Source of the DNA: Lachnospiraceae bacterium | GTDB lineage: Bacteria > Bacillota > Clostridia > Lachnospirales > Lachnospiraceae | Length of the DNA stretch: 64,000 nucleotides | Assembly: GCA_024681795.1 (NCBI GenBank) | Contig: JAILAD010000063.1 | Location: 19,250 to 83,249, forward strand | Direction of reading: 5' to 3' | Part shown: positions 36,801 through 44,788 of the stretch, piece after piece | Numbering within the stretch: position 1 is the stretch's first letter | How the letters are laid out: each line of letters opens with the position of its first letter | Translations under genes and position numbers: made by a program | Notes under the pieces: model-generated | Told to the model about the DNA's origin: nothing | Seen by the model: only the letters and a program-made list of their open reading frames with translations | Database searches by the model: none

Positions 36801-37560
36801 TAATCCTGTCAAATTCCTTTTTATTCTCTTCCTCCAGTAAGGAATTGATTTCCGAAAGAGACTCTTTTATATCATTCAGACACTCCTTTAACGTCTCCGT
36901 TTCAAAGGAAAGGGAGTCCTTTAAAAGAGTTGAGTTTTCCGGATTTTTTCCGTTTTCTTCCACCAGAATCCTCATATCCCGGTACCATTCCGCCGGAAAC
37001 GGCTGGGATGCGGCAACACCCGTAATTTTCCGGATCGGTTCCCGGAGCTTCTCATCGTTTATTTCGCAGTCCGTAATATCCAGAAGATACTCGTACGCCG
37101 CCTCGTCTTCCTGTCGGAATTTCAGAATTGCTTCTTCGAGGGAATCCTCAAACAAAATTTTCCCCTCCTCCGATGACTGCACCCGGAAGGACGGGTCAAT
37201 TCCGATTCGGTCAAAATGATTGCGGATCAGATAAAGACAGAAACCGTGTATCGTCATAATCAGAGCGGAATTGACAAGTGTATACTGCCTTCTTAAATAA
37301 TCGTTATCCGGATTCTCCGCAATTCTCTTTGCAATTGCTTTTGCAATCCTCTCCCGCATTTCCGATGCCGCAGCTTCCGTAAAGGTAACAATCAGAAGAC
37401 GGTCTACGGAGACAGGGTGCACGGGATCCAAAAGCCTGTTTACGATTCTCTCCGTAAGCACGGCTGTTTTCCCGCTTCCCGCGGCCGCGGAAACCAGGAT
37501 ATTCCTGTCTCTTACATCTATTACCTGCTGCTGTGCAGGTGTCGGTTTAAAATCTCCCAT
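33850..37560 (-). CDS. addA: AddA subunit of the AddAB helicase-nuclease
   Basis: 1236 residues. It pairs with AddB to resect double-strand ends (the Firmicutes RecBCD equivalent), loading RecA. UvrD-type motor: Walker A SAAAGSGKT (about 25-32), VDEYQDSN (motif II), FVGDVKQSIYRFR and MHKSKGLEFPV. The C-terminal RecB nuclease has GVVDAYFEEEGKIVLIDYKTD (Asp and Lys active site) near residue 1180. RBS AGGGA precedes ATG 37560. It follows addB by 83 bases of short repeats and precedes the CPBP-helicase pair. Confidence 0.97.
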   Translation of the reverse strand: MGDFKPTPAQQQVIDVRDRNILVSAAAGSGKTAVLTERIVNRLLDPVHPVSVDRLLIVTFTEAAASEMRERIAKAIAKRIAENPDNDYLRRQYTLVNSALIMTIHGFCLYLIRNHFDRIGIDPSFRVQSSEEGKILFEDSLEEAILKFRQEDEAAYEYLLDITDCEINDEKLREPIRKITGVAASQPFPAEWYRDMRILVEENGKNPENSTLLKDSLSFETETLKECLNDIKESLSEINSLLEEENKKEFDRIIAVFESDRKNVEKLLSVNTMKERSEIYKSVVSDKMPGGKMPHVDPDFRKELGMRRTSWKDRIFGSTTDSSRTDSIREIMYSCPYETFLHDEYEVSKVLLTFLTLSESLMNTYAANKRKKNVIDFSDMEHFALEILLEKEDGEYVASETALSYRNYFEEVMVDEYQDSNAIQEALLNAVANITETSGNRFMVGDVKQSIYRFRLARPEIFRKKYDEYRNLLPEEKPSDVPERDLRIDLSQNFRSREEVLKSVNRVFEDSMIRAVGEIDYDEKARLNPGAVYPENEKGADISELIVLEDDAWNGSEIKSKIAREAHAAASRISELKESGFKVADKDASGQEILRPLKYSDIVILLRKTSKRANVIKTVFESRGIPTVVLSKEGYFSTAEVQLMLNMISIIDNPLQDVPLLGVLHSFAGGFKESELAEIKFGRKHQLLYDALVAYRDEGEDRDLRKKTAKFLDRLDAYRSLSGRTGVYELLLHITEKEEIYDHFRSMRLGEVRIANLNLLLEKARDYSATGYSGIFTFLQYIESMKKKEIDFGEANLLDENADVVRIFTMHKSKGLEFPVCFLLGMGEDLTKSADRKELAIETGVGMGMDYVDSEKRVKHRTLSKNMLLYRNKIEQRGEDLRLLYVAMTRAKEKLIMVGCATGKLLENPENDGENRMFRFHEIMKANTYLNILYPEAKRNPELFGLRFFKPEELDESGTVSDIKEVNLKDLLEGTKASERVTFFTYPHTDLAKVYTKTTVSELKKAAIAATVFREEPEGEANLFSDRKSASEEAYVPLFMRDAEPVRSGSAFGNAFHRMMELLDFSDVSEILKRYHNSETAEEEAEKELLEHVNRQAGIFAGKLFLSKDEKELLNPEWIAEFLLTDYAYRMMKADSEGRLFREQRFVFSLPASRLNGNFPKEEKVLIQGVVDAYFEEEGKIVLIDYKTDHAGEEEIKRRYHTQLEYYREALEALEGKKVEEMYIYSVFHNSFIEVK

Positions 37561-37564
37561 AATA

Positions 37565-37640
37565 CGTTATTTCCCTTAAACTGTATCTTCCAAACTGTGA
37601 ATCACAAACCGTGTATCCAAAACTGTATCTCCCGGACAGG
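37565..37640. repeat. Degenerate 14-16 base tandem repeat between addB and addA
   Basis: On the minus strand the gap reads as four imperfect copies of a GATACAGTTT-type unit (GATACAGTTTTG, ATACACGGTTTG, ATTCACAGTTTG, GATACAGTTTA). Noncoding. Confidence 0.55.
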
Positions 37641-37643
37641 TAT

Positions 37644-40600
37644 CTATTCCTCTTCTCCGCCGTCATCATCCGAGCCGGTGTCATCTCCCGCATCGGTCTT
37701 TGTCCCGTCAAGAGTGCGCTTTTTATAGCCGTAGGCACGCCCGTCAAAACCGCAGGCGCCTTTAAATGCACAGAATTTGCAGGCGTCGTACCGGTTTCCG
37801 TCGCTAATCGGGGAAACCGAAATCTCTCCGCCTAATATTTCTCCGACCAGATTTTTTACTTTTTCATCGGCGGATTCAAGAATCGCTTTCATTTCTTCTT
37901 CCGTCTTTACGCTCTTCTTTGTTCTTGAGTTAATTTCACGGCTCTCCGTATAGCTGACAGGAATCTTCTGACTCTTCTGCCCTGCAGGTCTTTTGTCCGT
38001 ATTTTCCAGAAGATCCGGATTTTTTCCGTCATCCATAAAAATACCCTGCGGTCTTAATTCTTCTTTCCTTAACCGCTCCACTTCGGAATCGTTTTCTTCC
38101 GTCGTGGAAAGAATCGGATCAAACATATGATAATAAAACATCGCCCCGGGTTTATATTCCTTTTTCTTTCCGGAATCCGCTGCCCGAAACTGTCTGATGG
38201 CCTCGTTTAAATAAACCGCCGTCTGAAGCTGCAGCCCGGCGCGGAACAAAGCCTCGTTAAAATCCTTGTTACCGGACTTATAATCCACGATTTTGACATA
38301 AACGGTGTTTTCCTCCTCCGCTGTGTCAATTCTGTCAATTAATCCCCGGATTACGACATTGTTCAAAGCTTCCTTATTGTCTTTCCCGTCTTCCATATCC
38401 CCCAGGTTACGTTCATATTTCCGCTCAAACAAAACAGGCTTGTATTTTCCGTTTTCAAGCTGCTCCCTCAGCGTATTTACGGAGCGTTTCATGATACGTC
38501 TGATTCGCCCGGTCAGATAGGAATTCTCCGTTACAATCTGCCGGAGTCCTTCTTCAAGGTCAGAAAGCTTTTCCTCCACAATGGTATCGATGATTTCGTC
38601 TACCCTCTCCTTCGTCACGGCGGCAAAATCCTCGTGGTTGCGCACACAATATTTTCCGAATGCATCCAGTACGGCATGTTTTATCGTTCCGGTGTCCGAA
38701 GGCGCGATTTCACCGTTTTCCCTCTCCGTCAGTTTCAGTCCGTATGTCAGAAAATGCTTATAGGCGCACCCCGCAAAGTTCTCAAGCGAGGATACGGAAC
38801 ATTTATAAATACGGTCCGCCTCGGAAAATATTTTTTCGGCGATTTCTTTTTCGAGTCTGTTTTCGGAAGACGCATAGCTGTCAAATGCATTCGAAACGGT
38901 TTTTTTAAGCCACCCGTCATTGTCCGGATCCGCTTTTAATACCCCGTACTGACGAAGTAAATATTCCTTCTCTTCTTCCCCTGTTTTTCCCTCGACGGCC
39001 AGACCGAGGAGGGAAGCAAATTCCTCCCGTAAATCCCGGTTCGAAAGAATGTTGTGCGCCTTAAAATTCGCATTTAAATCCTCCGGGAATACCGTCTTTA
39101 CGGCTTCTGCCTCGTCTTCAACCGTAAGTTTCGGGAACAGTTTTTTCAGTTCCCCGATTAAATACGCCGGCTTTCTGCTCTGTCCCGCTCCGGTTACGCT
39201 TAAGAAGGAAAGATACAGTTCCTCCGACGGTTTCGTCAGAATCTGGTAAAGGTACAATTGTTCTGCAAAGCTTTCCATTGCACGGTTCGGCGCAAGTTCA
39301 AGACCCTGCTCCATCAGGGCACTCCTTTCCATATCGGATAAAAGTCCGCCTCCCACCCCGGTATGCGGGATGTTTCCGTCATTTACTCCGAGGAAAAACA
39401 ATACCTTAATATCGCTGAACCGGCTCCTGATTAAGTCACAGACCGGCAGTACGTCCACACTTTTCGGAACGATACCGATCCGGATTTCTCCGAAACCGGC
39501 CTCCAGAATTTCCTTCAGTTCGGTTACGGAAATGACTTCGTCTCCGATTAAGGACACAATCTGATCAAACAAATCCATTACCGCACCGTAGACCTGATTG
39601 TACTCCAGTGCTTTTTCCGGATTGCCTTCTTTTTCATATTCTTCGGCAATTGTTTCCAGCTTTGCCTGGCATCCCTCGGCCGCCAGAACCCGGTAAAACG
39701 CGGTAAGCCACTCCTTTGCGGTGACATCCTTTCTCTTTCCGAGTTCCTCCAAAGGAAGAAAAACTTCCGCAAAACGGCTTCGTACGCCGTTGAGCCGGCC
39801 CAGTAATTCCGCCTGTTTTGCTTTCTTTTCCTCCTCCTTCAGCTCGCCAAACGAACGGTACATACCGACGGTAAGCTTTGTAAACTCACTTCCGTACATT
39901 TTGAAACCGCGGATTCTTTTTGAAAGAATATAATTGTCGAAAAGATCCGTATCCTCCCTTTTCAGGCCGGAGAACGGACTTTTGACAAATAAACAGACGT
40001 CACGGTATGCATACCCGCCGCTTATCACGTCAAAGAAAGAAGTAATATAATTTACAAACGGATTCTCCGTAAGATGCGTGGTTGTATCCAGGAAATAAGG
40101 AATTTTATATTTCCCGAACTCCTTCTTTAAAACCTCCGAATATCCCTGCAAATCGCCGCATACCACCGCCATGTCCCGGTAGCGGTAATTCTTTTTTTCG
40201 ATCAGGTCAAAAATATGCCGGCACATGATTTTACACTCGTGTGTTTCATCCTGTGCCTTGCTTACATGAATCTCCTCCGGTTCAAAGGGATAATCGGCTT
40301 CCGTCTTACGGAAAAGATTCCGTTCCAGATAGGCAACGGAAGGAGCCCCCGGAAAGCGGTATGAAGAAGTCAGATACTGCGGCGGAAGTACCGGAATATC
40401 CCGTTCTTTTGCAAGCTTCGTAAGGTCTCTTACGGTCTTGTCGCTCAGATAAAAAAGTCTGGTAAAATCCGGTGTCTTTTCGGGGTCTCCCACCGCCTGT
40501 TTCCCGGGATCGATCAGTTCAAGTCCGCAGGGAAGTGTGATAATTACGTCCATGGCATTTTCCATAAGGACCGCAATCACCTCGTTCTGAATCGGGGTAA

Positions 40601-41219
40601 AGCCGGTGAAACCGTCAAAAACCAGCGTACTTTTCCGGATGATTCCGGAAAGCGGAATTCTCTCCGCGAGACAGTAAAGCGTTTCCTCCCTTGTCGTGTA
40701 TTTCTCCGCCAGTGATTTTTCAAATGCTCTGTATAAAAACAGGAAATCCTCAAGTTTATATCGGAGTGCCGGATTTATCGAAAGCAATCGGATTTCTTTC
40801 TCCAGATCCGCCGGTCTTAAACCGTACTGCATAAATTCGGACAGAACGGACTTGACCTCTTCCACGTATCCGGGGGTATGAATTCCTTTTTTCAGTACCT
40901 TCAGATTCTCTTCGCTTTCCTGAATGACACGTCTTAATATCAGACATTTTCCAAGATCGTCGAGTAAAATTCTCTCCGGCCGTCCGACCTCGGTAAAAAT
41001 GCGGTGCGTAAGTCTTCCGAAACTCAACACGTCAATGTTTAAAATACCGCCGTTTACGGACTGCGTTGCCATGATACGCTGGGTTTCCAGCGTAAACTGG
41101 TCGGGCACAATTAAAAGATACTCCCTGTCCCTGTGCATTTTTGCATCTTCCGCCAGAAGTTTCTGCACATAGGTGCTTTTTCCGCTTCCGCTCGGTCCCA
41201 ATACAAATCTTAAACTCAT
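37644..41219 (-). CDS. addB: AddB subunit of the AddAB helicase-nuclease
   Basis: 1191 residues from ATG 41219, where the family's N-terminus MSLRFVLGPSGSGKST begins; upstream in-frame sequence belongs to the preceding terminator. Walker A GPSGSGKS (8-15) is intact. The C-terminal nuclease has VKIVDYKSGNKDF, and the Fe-S cluster cysteines appear as SLENFAGCAYKHF and CKFCAFKGACGFD near residues 790 and 1150. The C-terminal tail is Asp/Glu-rich (TDAGDDTGSDDDGGEEE). It forms a complex with AddA, encoded immediately downstream; gene order addB-addA is the usual one. Confidence 0.97.
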   Translation of the reverse strand: MSLRFVLGPSGSGKSTYVQKLLAEDAKMHRDREYLLIVPDQFTLETQRIMATQSVNGGILNIDVLSFGRLTHRIFTEVGRPERILLDDLGKCLILRRVIQESEENLKVLKKGIHTPGYVEEVKSVLSEFMQYGLRPADLEKEIRLLSINPALRYKLEDFLFLYRAFEKSLAEKYTTREETLYCLAERIPLSGIIRKSTLVFDGFTGFTPIQNEVIAVLMENAMDVIITLPCGLELIDPGKQAVGDPEKTPDFTRLFYLSDKTVRDLTKLAKERDIPVLPPQYLTSSYRFPGAPSVAYLERNLFRKTEADYPFEPEEIHVSKAQDETHECKIMCRHIFDLIEKKNYRYRDMAVVCGDLQGYSEVLKKEFGKYKIPYFLDTTTHLTENPFVNYITSFFDVISGGYAYRDVCLFVKSPFSGLKREDTDLFDNYILSKRIRGFKMYGSEFTKLTVGMYRSFGELKEEEKKAKQAELLGRLNGVRSRFAEVFLPLEELGKRKDVTAKEWLTAFYRVLAAEGCQAKLETIAEEYEKEGNPEKALEYNQVYGAVMDLFDQIVSLIGDEVISVTELKEILEAGFGEIRIGIVPKSVDVLPVCDLIRSRFSDIKVLFFLGVNDGNIPHTGVGGGLLSDMERSALMEQGLELAPNRAMESFAEQLYLYQILTKPSEELYLSFLSVTGAGQSRKPAYLIGELKKLFPKLTVEDEAEAVKTVFPEDLNANFKAHNILSNRDLREEFASLLGLAVEGKTGEEEKEYLLRQYGVLKADPDNDGWLKKTVSNAFDSYASSENRLEKEIAEKIFSEADRIYKCSVSSLENFAGCAYKHFLTYGLKLTERENGEIAPSDTGTIKHAVLDAFGKYCVRNHEDFAAVTKERVDEIIDTIVEEKLSDLEEGLRQIVTENSYLTGRIRRIMKRSVNTLREQLENGKYKPVLFERKYERNLGDMEDGKDNKEALNNVVIRGLIDRIDTAEEENTVYVKIVDYKSGNKDFNEALFRAGLQLQTAVYLNEAIRQFRAADSGKKKEYKPGAMFYYHMFDPILSTTEENDSEVERLRKEELRPQGIFMDDGKNPDLLENTDKRPAGQKSQKIPVSYTESREINSRTKKSVKTEEEMKAILESADEKVKNLVGEILGGEISVSPISDGNRYDACKFCAFKGACGFDGRAYGYKKRTLDGTKTDAGDDTGSDDDGGEEE

Positions 41220-41238
41220 TCCCCGATCCCTCTCTAAA

Positions 41239-41276
41239 GAAAAAATGACTGCCTCCACCATTCGATGAAAGCAGTC
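41239..41276 (-). terminator. Terminator of the sigma-like gene
   Basis: Stem GACTGC (41247-41252) with GCAGTC (41271-41276); on the minus strand it is followed by ATTTTTTC (complement of 41239-41246). It separates the sigma-like gene from addB. Confidence 0.7.
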
Positions 41277-41298
41277 CGTAAATGATTCATTCCCAAAA

Positions 41299-41988
41299 TT
41301 ATTGTAATGCTTCACAGATCGCCGCATAAAGTCCTTCGATATTATCCAGCCTGATATCGTTAAATATCAGTACATATGCAAGGAGCAGGAGGTTATTGTC
41401 CACTCTTGCGCTTTCGTAATCATTTGCCCTGCACCATTCCAGCGAATAAATACTGATCTGCTTTCTTGCATATTTCACACGTGTTCTGACCACTTCAATA
41501 TCACACTGCAGATATTTCTCAAGATTTACATCATCAAATCCGTCATAAAAGTATGCAAGACCGGTCAGCGCATGTACCGGATCCAGGGTGTTGATGAAAC
41601 TTGCAGCCAGATTCGCAATCTCGGATTCCAAAAGGGTATTGTTTCCGCGAATATATTCCTCTACGCCGGGATATTCGTTATATTCCCCGTTTTCCTCCCC
41701 GATTAACTGGTTGGCACAGTTTACGTTCACCCAGTCTACAAGGTGCTGGTAAAGAATATCATTATACCATTTTGTGGTTTCTTCCGGTTTCTCAAGTTTG
41801 CCGAGACGAATGAACATTGCCTTATAGATTTTGATCATCATTCTGGCAGTTTCTTCTTCGTTTCCGATGACAAGCTTGGTATGAAAATACATATCGTTTA
41901 CGGTATTAATGTAGAAACCCTGAAAAGCATCTACGTCGCCTGCAAGCAGACGTTTCATTACCATACGAAGTTCATAGGTAAATACCAT
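41299..41988 (-). CDS. Sigma-70-like (ECF-type) protein, divergent
   Basis: 229 residues. The N-terminal half resembles sigma region 2 (GDVDAFQGFYINTVNDMYFHTKLVIGNEEETA...), including the pattern 'xDAFxxFY...xxDxxM', and the C-terminal half resembles region 4 (LEKYLQCDIEVVRTRVKYARKQI, a helix-turn-helix shape). The usual basic DNA-contact residues of region 2.4 are sparse and an acidic YNEYPGVEEYIRGNN linker replaces the region 3 gap. It may be a weak sigma factor or a non-sigma relative. RBS AGGGAGAG precedes ATG 41988, and a promoter with a palindrome lies upstream. No anti-sigma gene is adjacent. Confidence 0.55.
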   Translation of the reverse strand: MVFTYELRMVMKRLLAGDVDAFQGFYINTVNDMYFHTKLVIGNEEETARMMIKIYKAMFIRLGKLEKPEETTKWYNDILYQHLVDWVNVNCANQLIGEENGEYNEYPGVEEYIRGNNTLLESEIANLAASFINTLDPVHALTGLAYFYDGFDDVNLEKYLQCDIEVVRTRVKYARKQISIYSLEWCRANDYESARVDNNLLLLAYVLIFNDIRLDNIEGLYAAICEALQ

Positions 41989-42017
41989 TTTTTCTCTCCC
42001 TTAAAAAGACTCCCCCG

Positions 42018-42076
42018 ATTGTGTGACACAATACACACACCCAATAATATTTTACCAAGTTCCCGTTTTTTTGCAA
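42018..42076 (-). promoter_or_regulatory. Promoter of the sigma-like gene with operator-like palindrome
   Basis: Minus strand: TTGCAA (42071-42076), 16 bases, TAAAAT (42049-42054). Just downstream of the expected start is the perfect 15-base inverted repeat ATTGTGT-G-ACACAAT (42018-42032), placed about +10 to +24, where a bound dimer would block transcription. Confidence 0.55.
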
Positions 42077-42115
42077 TTGATTTTTCATTTTTCGGCAGAA
42101 TAGACAAGTCACACG

Positions 42116-44788
42116 TTACGCCTTCTCCACAACCGAAATTCCGAACGCTCCCGGACCGCAGCTGATGGATACGACCGGTGACGTCGGCACGAAATAAATG
42201 GCATTAAACTGCTCTTTTTTCTCGATCTCCGCGCGGATCCATTCAATCTCCTTTTTACTTAAGCCTACATGGTTTACAAACAGCACGATATGATCCGCCT
42301 TGAAGCCGGAAAGACTCTGGCTGATATACCGTTTCCAAACACGCTCTCTGGAACCCATCAGCATTCCTTTCGAAACGAATTTCCCGTTTTTCATATAGGA
42401 AATCGGGTGCAGCATTAATGCATTCATAAATCTTGCGTAACCCTTTGATGACTGTCCCGCCCTTGCGGCATAATCAAGATTGTCCAGCATGAAACTGGAA
42501 TGAATTCTTAAATAAAGCCGGTTCAGAATGGGAACGATTTCATTTACACCCATGCCGGCTTCCGTCATGCGGGCCGCCATCAGCGCCATCAGTCCCTGAC
42601 CGCAGGTCATATGCTTACTGTCAACCACGGTTACATTGTCAAATGCCGCCGCAGCCTCAAGCGCGGTATTATAGGAACTTGTTTCAAATCCCGACGAAAG
42701 GGACAAATGAATGACATTGTTTGCATTCGCAAGGACACCGGCAAAGAAATTCTCGTATTCCGCCACACTCGGGGAAATAGCCGTAACCGATTTGGTCGTG
42801 TCCTCCATATAACGTAAAATACCCGGCGTATCGATTTCGATTCCGTCACGAAAGATACCGTTCTCGGTCTGAACCTTATACGCAAAAACCACGATATTAT
42901 ACTTCTCAAGAAGTTTCTCCGGAAGGTCGCAGGTACTTTCCGTCGTAATCACGATTTTCCTCTTCCTGCGGGTTTCATCAAGCCAGGAAATGGTTTCCGA
43001 ACTCTCCATTCCGGTCTCGTCCATAACCCTGATTAAATTCTTCGGAATCTGCTTGTAAACCTCCGTCTCCAGATCCTCACCGGTTACCGGTTTGATCAGA
43101 TAACCGTTAAAACCTGCCGTAGCATACAGTTTTCTGTTTTCCGCACCCGCATTGGCCGTTAAAATAACGATATTGGTTTCGCGGTTTCTGCCTCCCACCT
43201 GGTTACGAATGGCGTGAAATGCCTCAATTCCGTCCATTTCCGGCATCAGATGATCCATGAAGATCAAATCATACCGTTTCTCCAGAGTCTTTTCCAAAGC
43301 CTCTCTTCCGCTCTTAACGGCATCAATCTGCATTTTGGTATCACGGAGAAGTTTGGTTACGACAAGAAGATTTGATTCGTTGTCATCCACTACCAGAAGT
43401 TTCGCCTCCGGTGCCTCGAAGCGTTTCTTATATTCGCTTCTTCGTTCCAGTTTATGACGTTTTTCGTAATTGTACTCCCCGATTGCCTCATCCGATACCG
43501 CCTTCTGCGGAATCTCCACGACAAAAGTGGAACCCTTGGTATATACGGAATTTACGGTTACTTTTCCGCCCATCAGATCGAGGAACTGTTTTACGATGGA
43601 AAGACCGAGTCCCGTTCCTTCAATATGTTTGGTATTGCTTTCGTCCACACGCTTAAATGCCGTGAACAAATACGGGATATCCTCCTTTTTGATTCCCATA
43701 CCGGAATCCTCAACCGTATAAATCATCTTTACGGTCCGGTCTTCTTCCTTTTCACATTCCACGGAAAGTTTGACGTATCCTTCCTTGGTATATTTTATCG
43801 CATTGTTCAGGATATTCATTAATACCTGTTTGATACGGATTTCGTCCCCTCTTAATCTGGCCGGGACTTCGGGAGACACGTCGATTTTGAATTCCAGATT
43901 TTTCTCCTTCGAGCGAAGCCACATCATTCCGACAATATCCGAAAGCATGCTGCCGGTTTCGTATTCCTCTTCCAGAAGGTGCATGTCACCGGACTGGAAT
44001 TTGGACATATCCAGAATATCGTTGATCGTATTCAGGAGCATTTTTCCGGCGGAACGGATATTTACCGCATCTTCGGCAATTTCGTCGCTGATGTTTTCCC
44101 TGAGGATCATTTCGTTTAATCCGATAATGGTATTAATCGGTGTACGGATTTCATGACTCATACTGGAGAAAAACCGGTTCTGGGAAGCAACAAGTCCCTT
44201 TATTTCTTCCCCCTGCTTTTGCATTTTTTCCACCTGCTGCAGATAAAGCCGATTCTCTATGGTAATAACAACCGCAACATTGGAAGCAACCAAAAGCAGT
44301 GTAGTAACATCAATCGCATAATAAGTCACTCCGTTTACGGATTCAAAAAGTTCCGGGTGAAAATAGGAAAGCAGATACAGGGCAACCGTGAGAATGATTT
44401 CAAACACGGAAAAAACAATCCTGACTCCGCCCGAAAGAATCATGCTAATCATAAAAACATTATAGACAAACCAGATCGGTCCGCTTCCCTCTACTCCGCC
44501 TCCTTTTATCATGATAATCGGATAAAGGATAAATGCCGTAAATATACTGGAAAGAACCGCGCCGGTTTTCAAATGCTTTGTTTTTACGGCAATAAACGCA
44601 ACCAGAACAAACACCCCGGCAAGCACGATATTTTGCATGAATACGGCAGCTTTTCTCTCAAAGATAAATGTCTCCGCGGCAAGAATCAAAATCATTGCCG
44701 TAGTCATGGCCACGTACAGCACATACAGTCTTCTGTGAATATCCAGTCGGTCATCATAAAGGTAATCTTTAAATTTTTTTAAAATCAT
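42116..44788 (-). CDS. Hybrid histidine kinase with receiver and C-terminal DegV lipid-binding domain
   Basis: 890 residues. Order: about six transmembrane segments (20-185), histidine kinase core with His212 in SHEIRTPIN, N box MNILNNAIKYT, G boxes DSGMGIKK and GTGLGLSIV, a receiver domain with Asp512 in FMDHLMPEMDG, and a complete DegV/EDD fatty-acid-binding domain from about 611 to 890 (ITTESTCDLPEKLL, the DegV opening; SLSSGFETSSYN, the acyl-binding Ser loop). DegV normally stands alone and binds fatty acids for FakA kinase. A fusion to a kinase is unusual and suggests that acyl chains control or are controlled by the relay. ATG 44788 overlaps the stop of the upstream kinase and has a strong RBS (GGAGGTGATCC). 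Confidence 0.93.
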   Translation of the reverse strand: MILKKFKDYLYDDRLDIHRRLYVLYVAMTTAMILILAAETFIFERKAAVFMQNIVLAGVFVLVAFIAVKTKHLKTGAVLSSIFTAFILYPIIMIKGGGVEGSGPIWFVYNVFMISMILSGGVRIVFSVFEIILTVALYLLSYFHPELFESVNGVTYYAIDVTTLLLVASNVAVVITIENRLYLQQVEKMQKQGEEIKGLVASQNRFFSSMSHEIRTPINTIIGLNEMILRENISDEIAEDAVNIRSAGKMLLNTINDILDMSKFQSGDMHLLEEEYETGSMLSDIVGMMWLRSKEKNLEFKIDVSPEVPARLRGDEIRIKQVLMNILNNAIKYTKEGYVKLSVECEKEEDRTVKMIYTVEDSGMGIKKEDIPYLFTAFKRVDESNTKHIEGTGLGLSIVKQFLDLMGGKVTVNSVYTKGSTFVVEIPQKAVSDEAIGEYNYEKRHKLERRSEYKKRFEAPEAKLLVVDDNESNLLVVTKLLRDTKMQIDAVKSGREALEKTLEKRYDLIFMDHLMPEMDGIEAFHAIRNQVGGRNRETNIVILTANAGAENRKLYATAGFNGYLIKPVTGEDLETEVYKQIPKNLIRVMDETGMESSETISWLDETRRKRKIVITTESTCDLPEKLLEKYNIVVFAYKVQTENGIFRDGIEIDTPGILRYMEDTTKSVTAISPSVAEYENFFAGVLANANNVIHLSLSSGFETSSYNTALEAAAAFDNVTVVDSKHMTCGQGLMALMAARMTEAGMGVNEIVPILNRLYLRIHSSFMLDNLDYAARAGQSSKGYARFMNALMLHPISYMKNGKFVSKGMLMGSRERVWKRYISQSLSGFKADHIVLFVNHVGLSKKEIEWIRAEIEKKEQFNAIYFVPTSPVVSISCGPGAFGISVVEKA

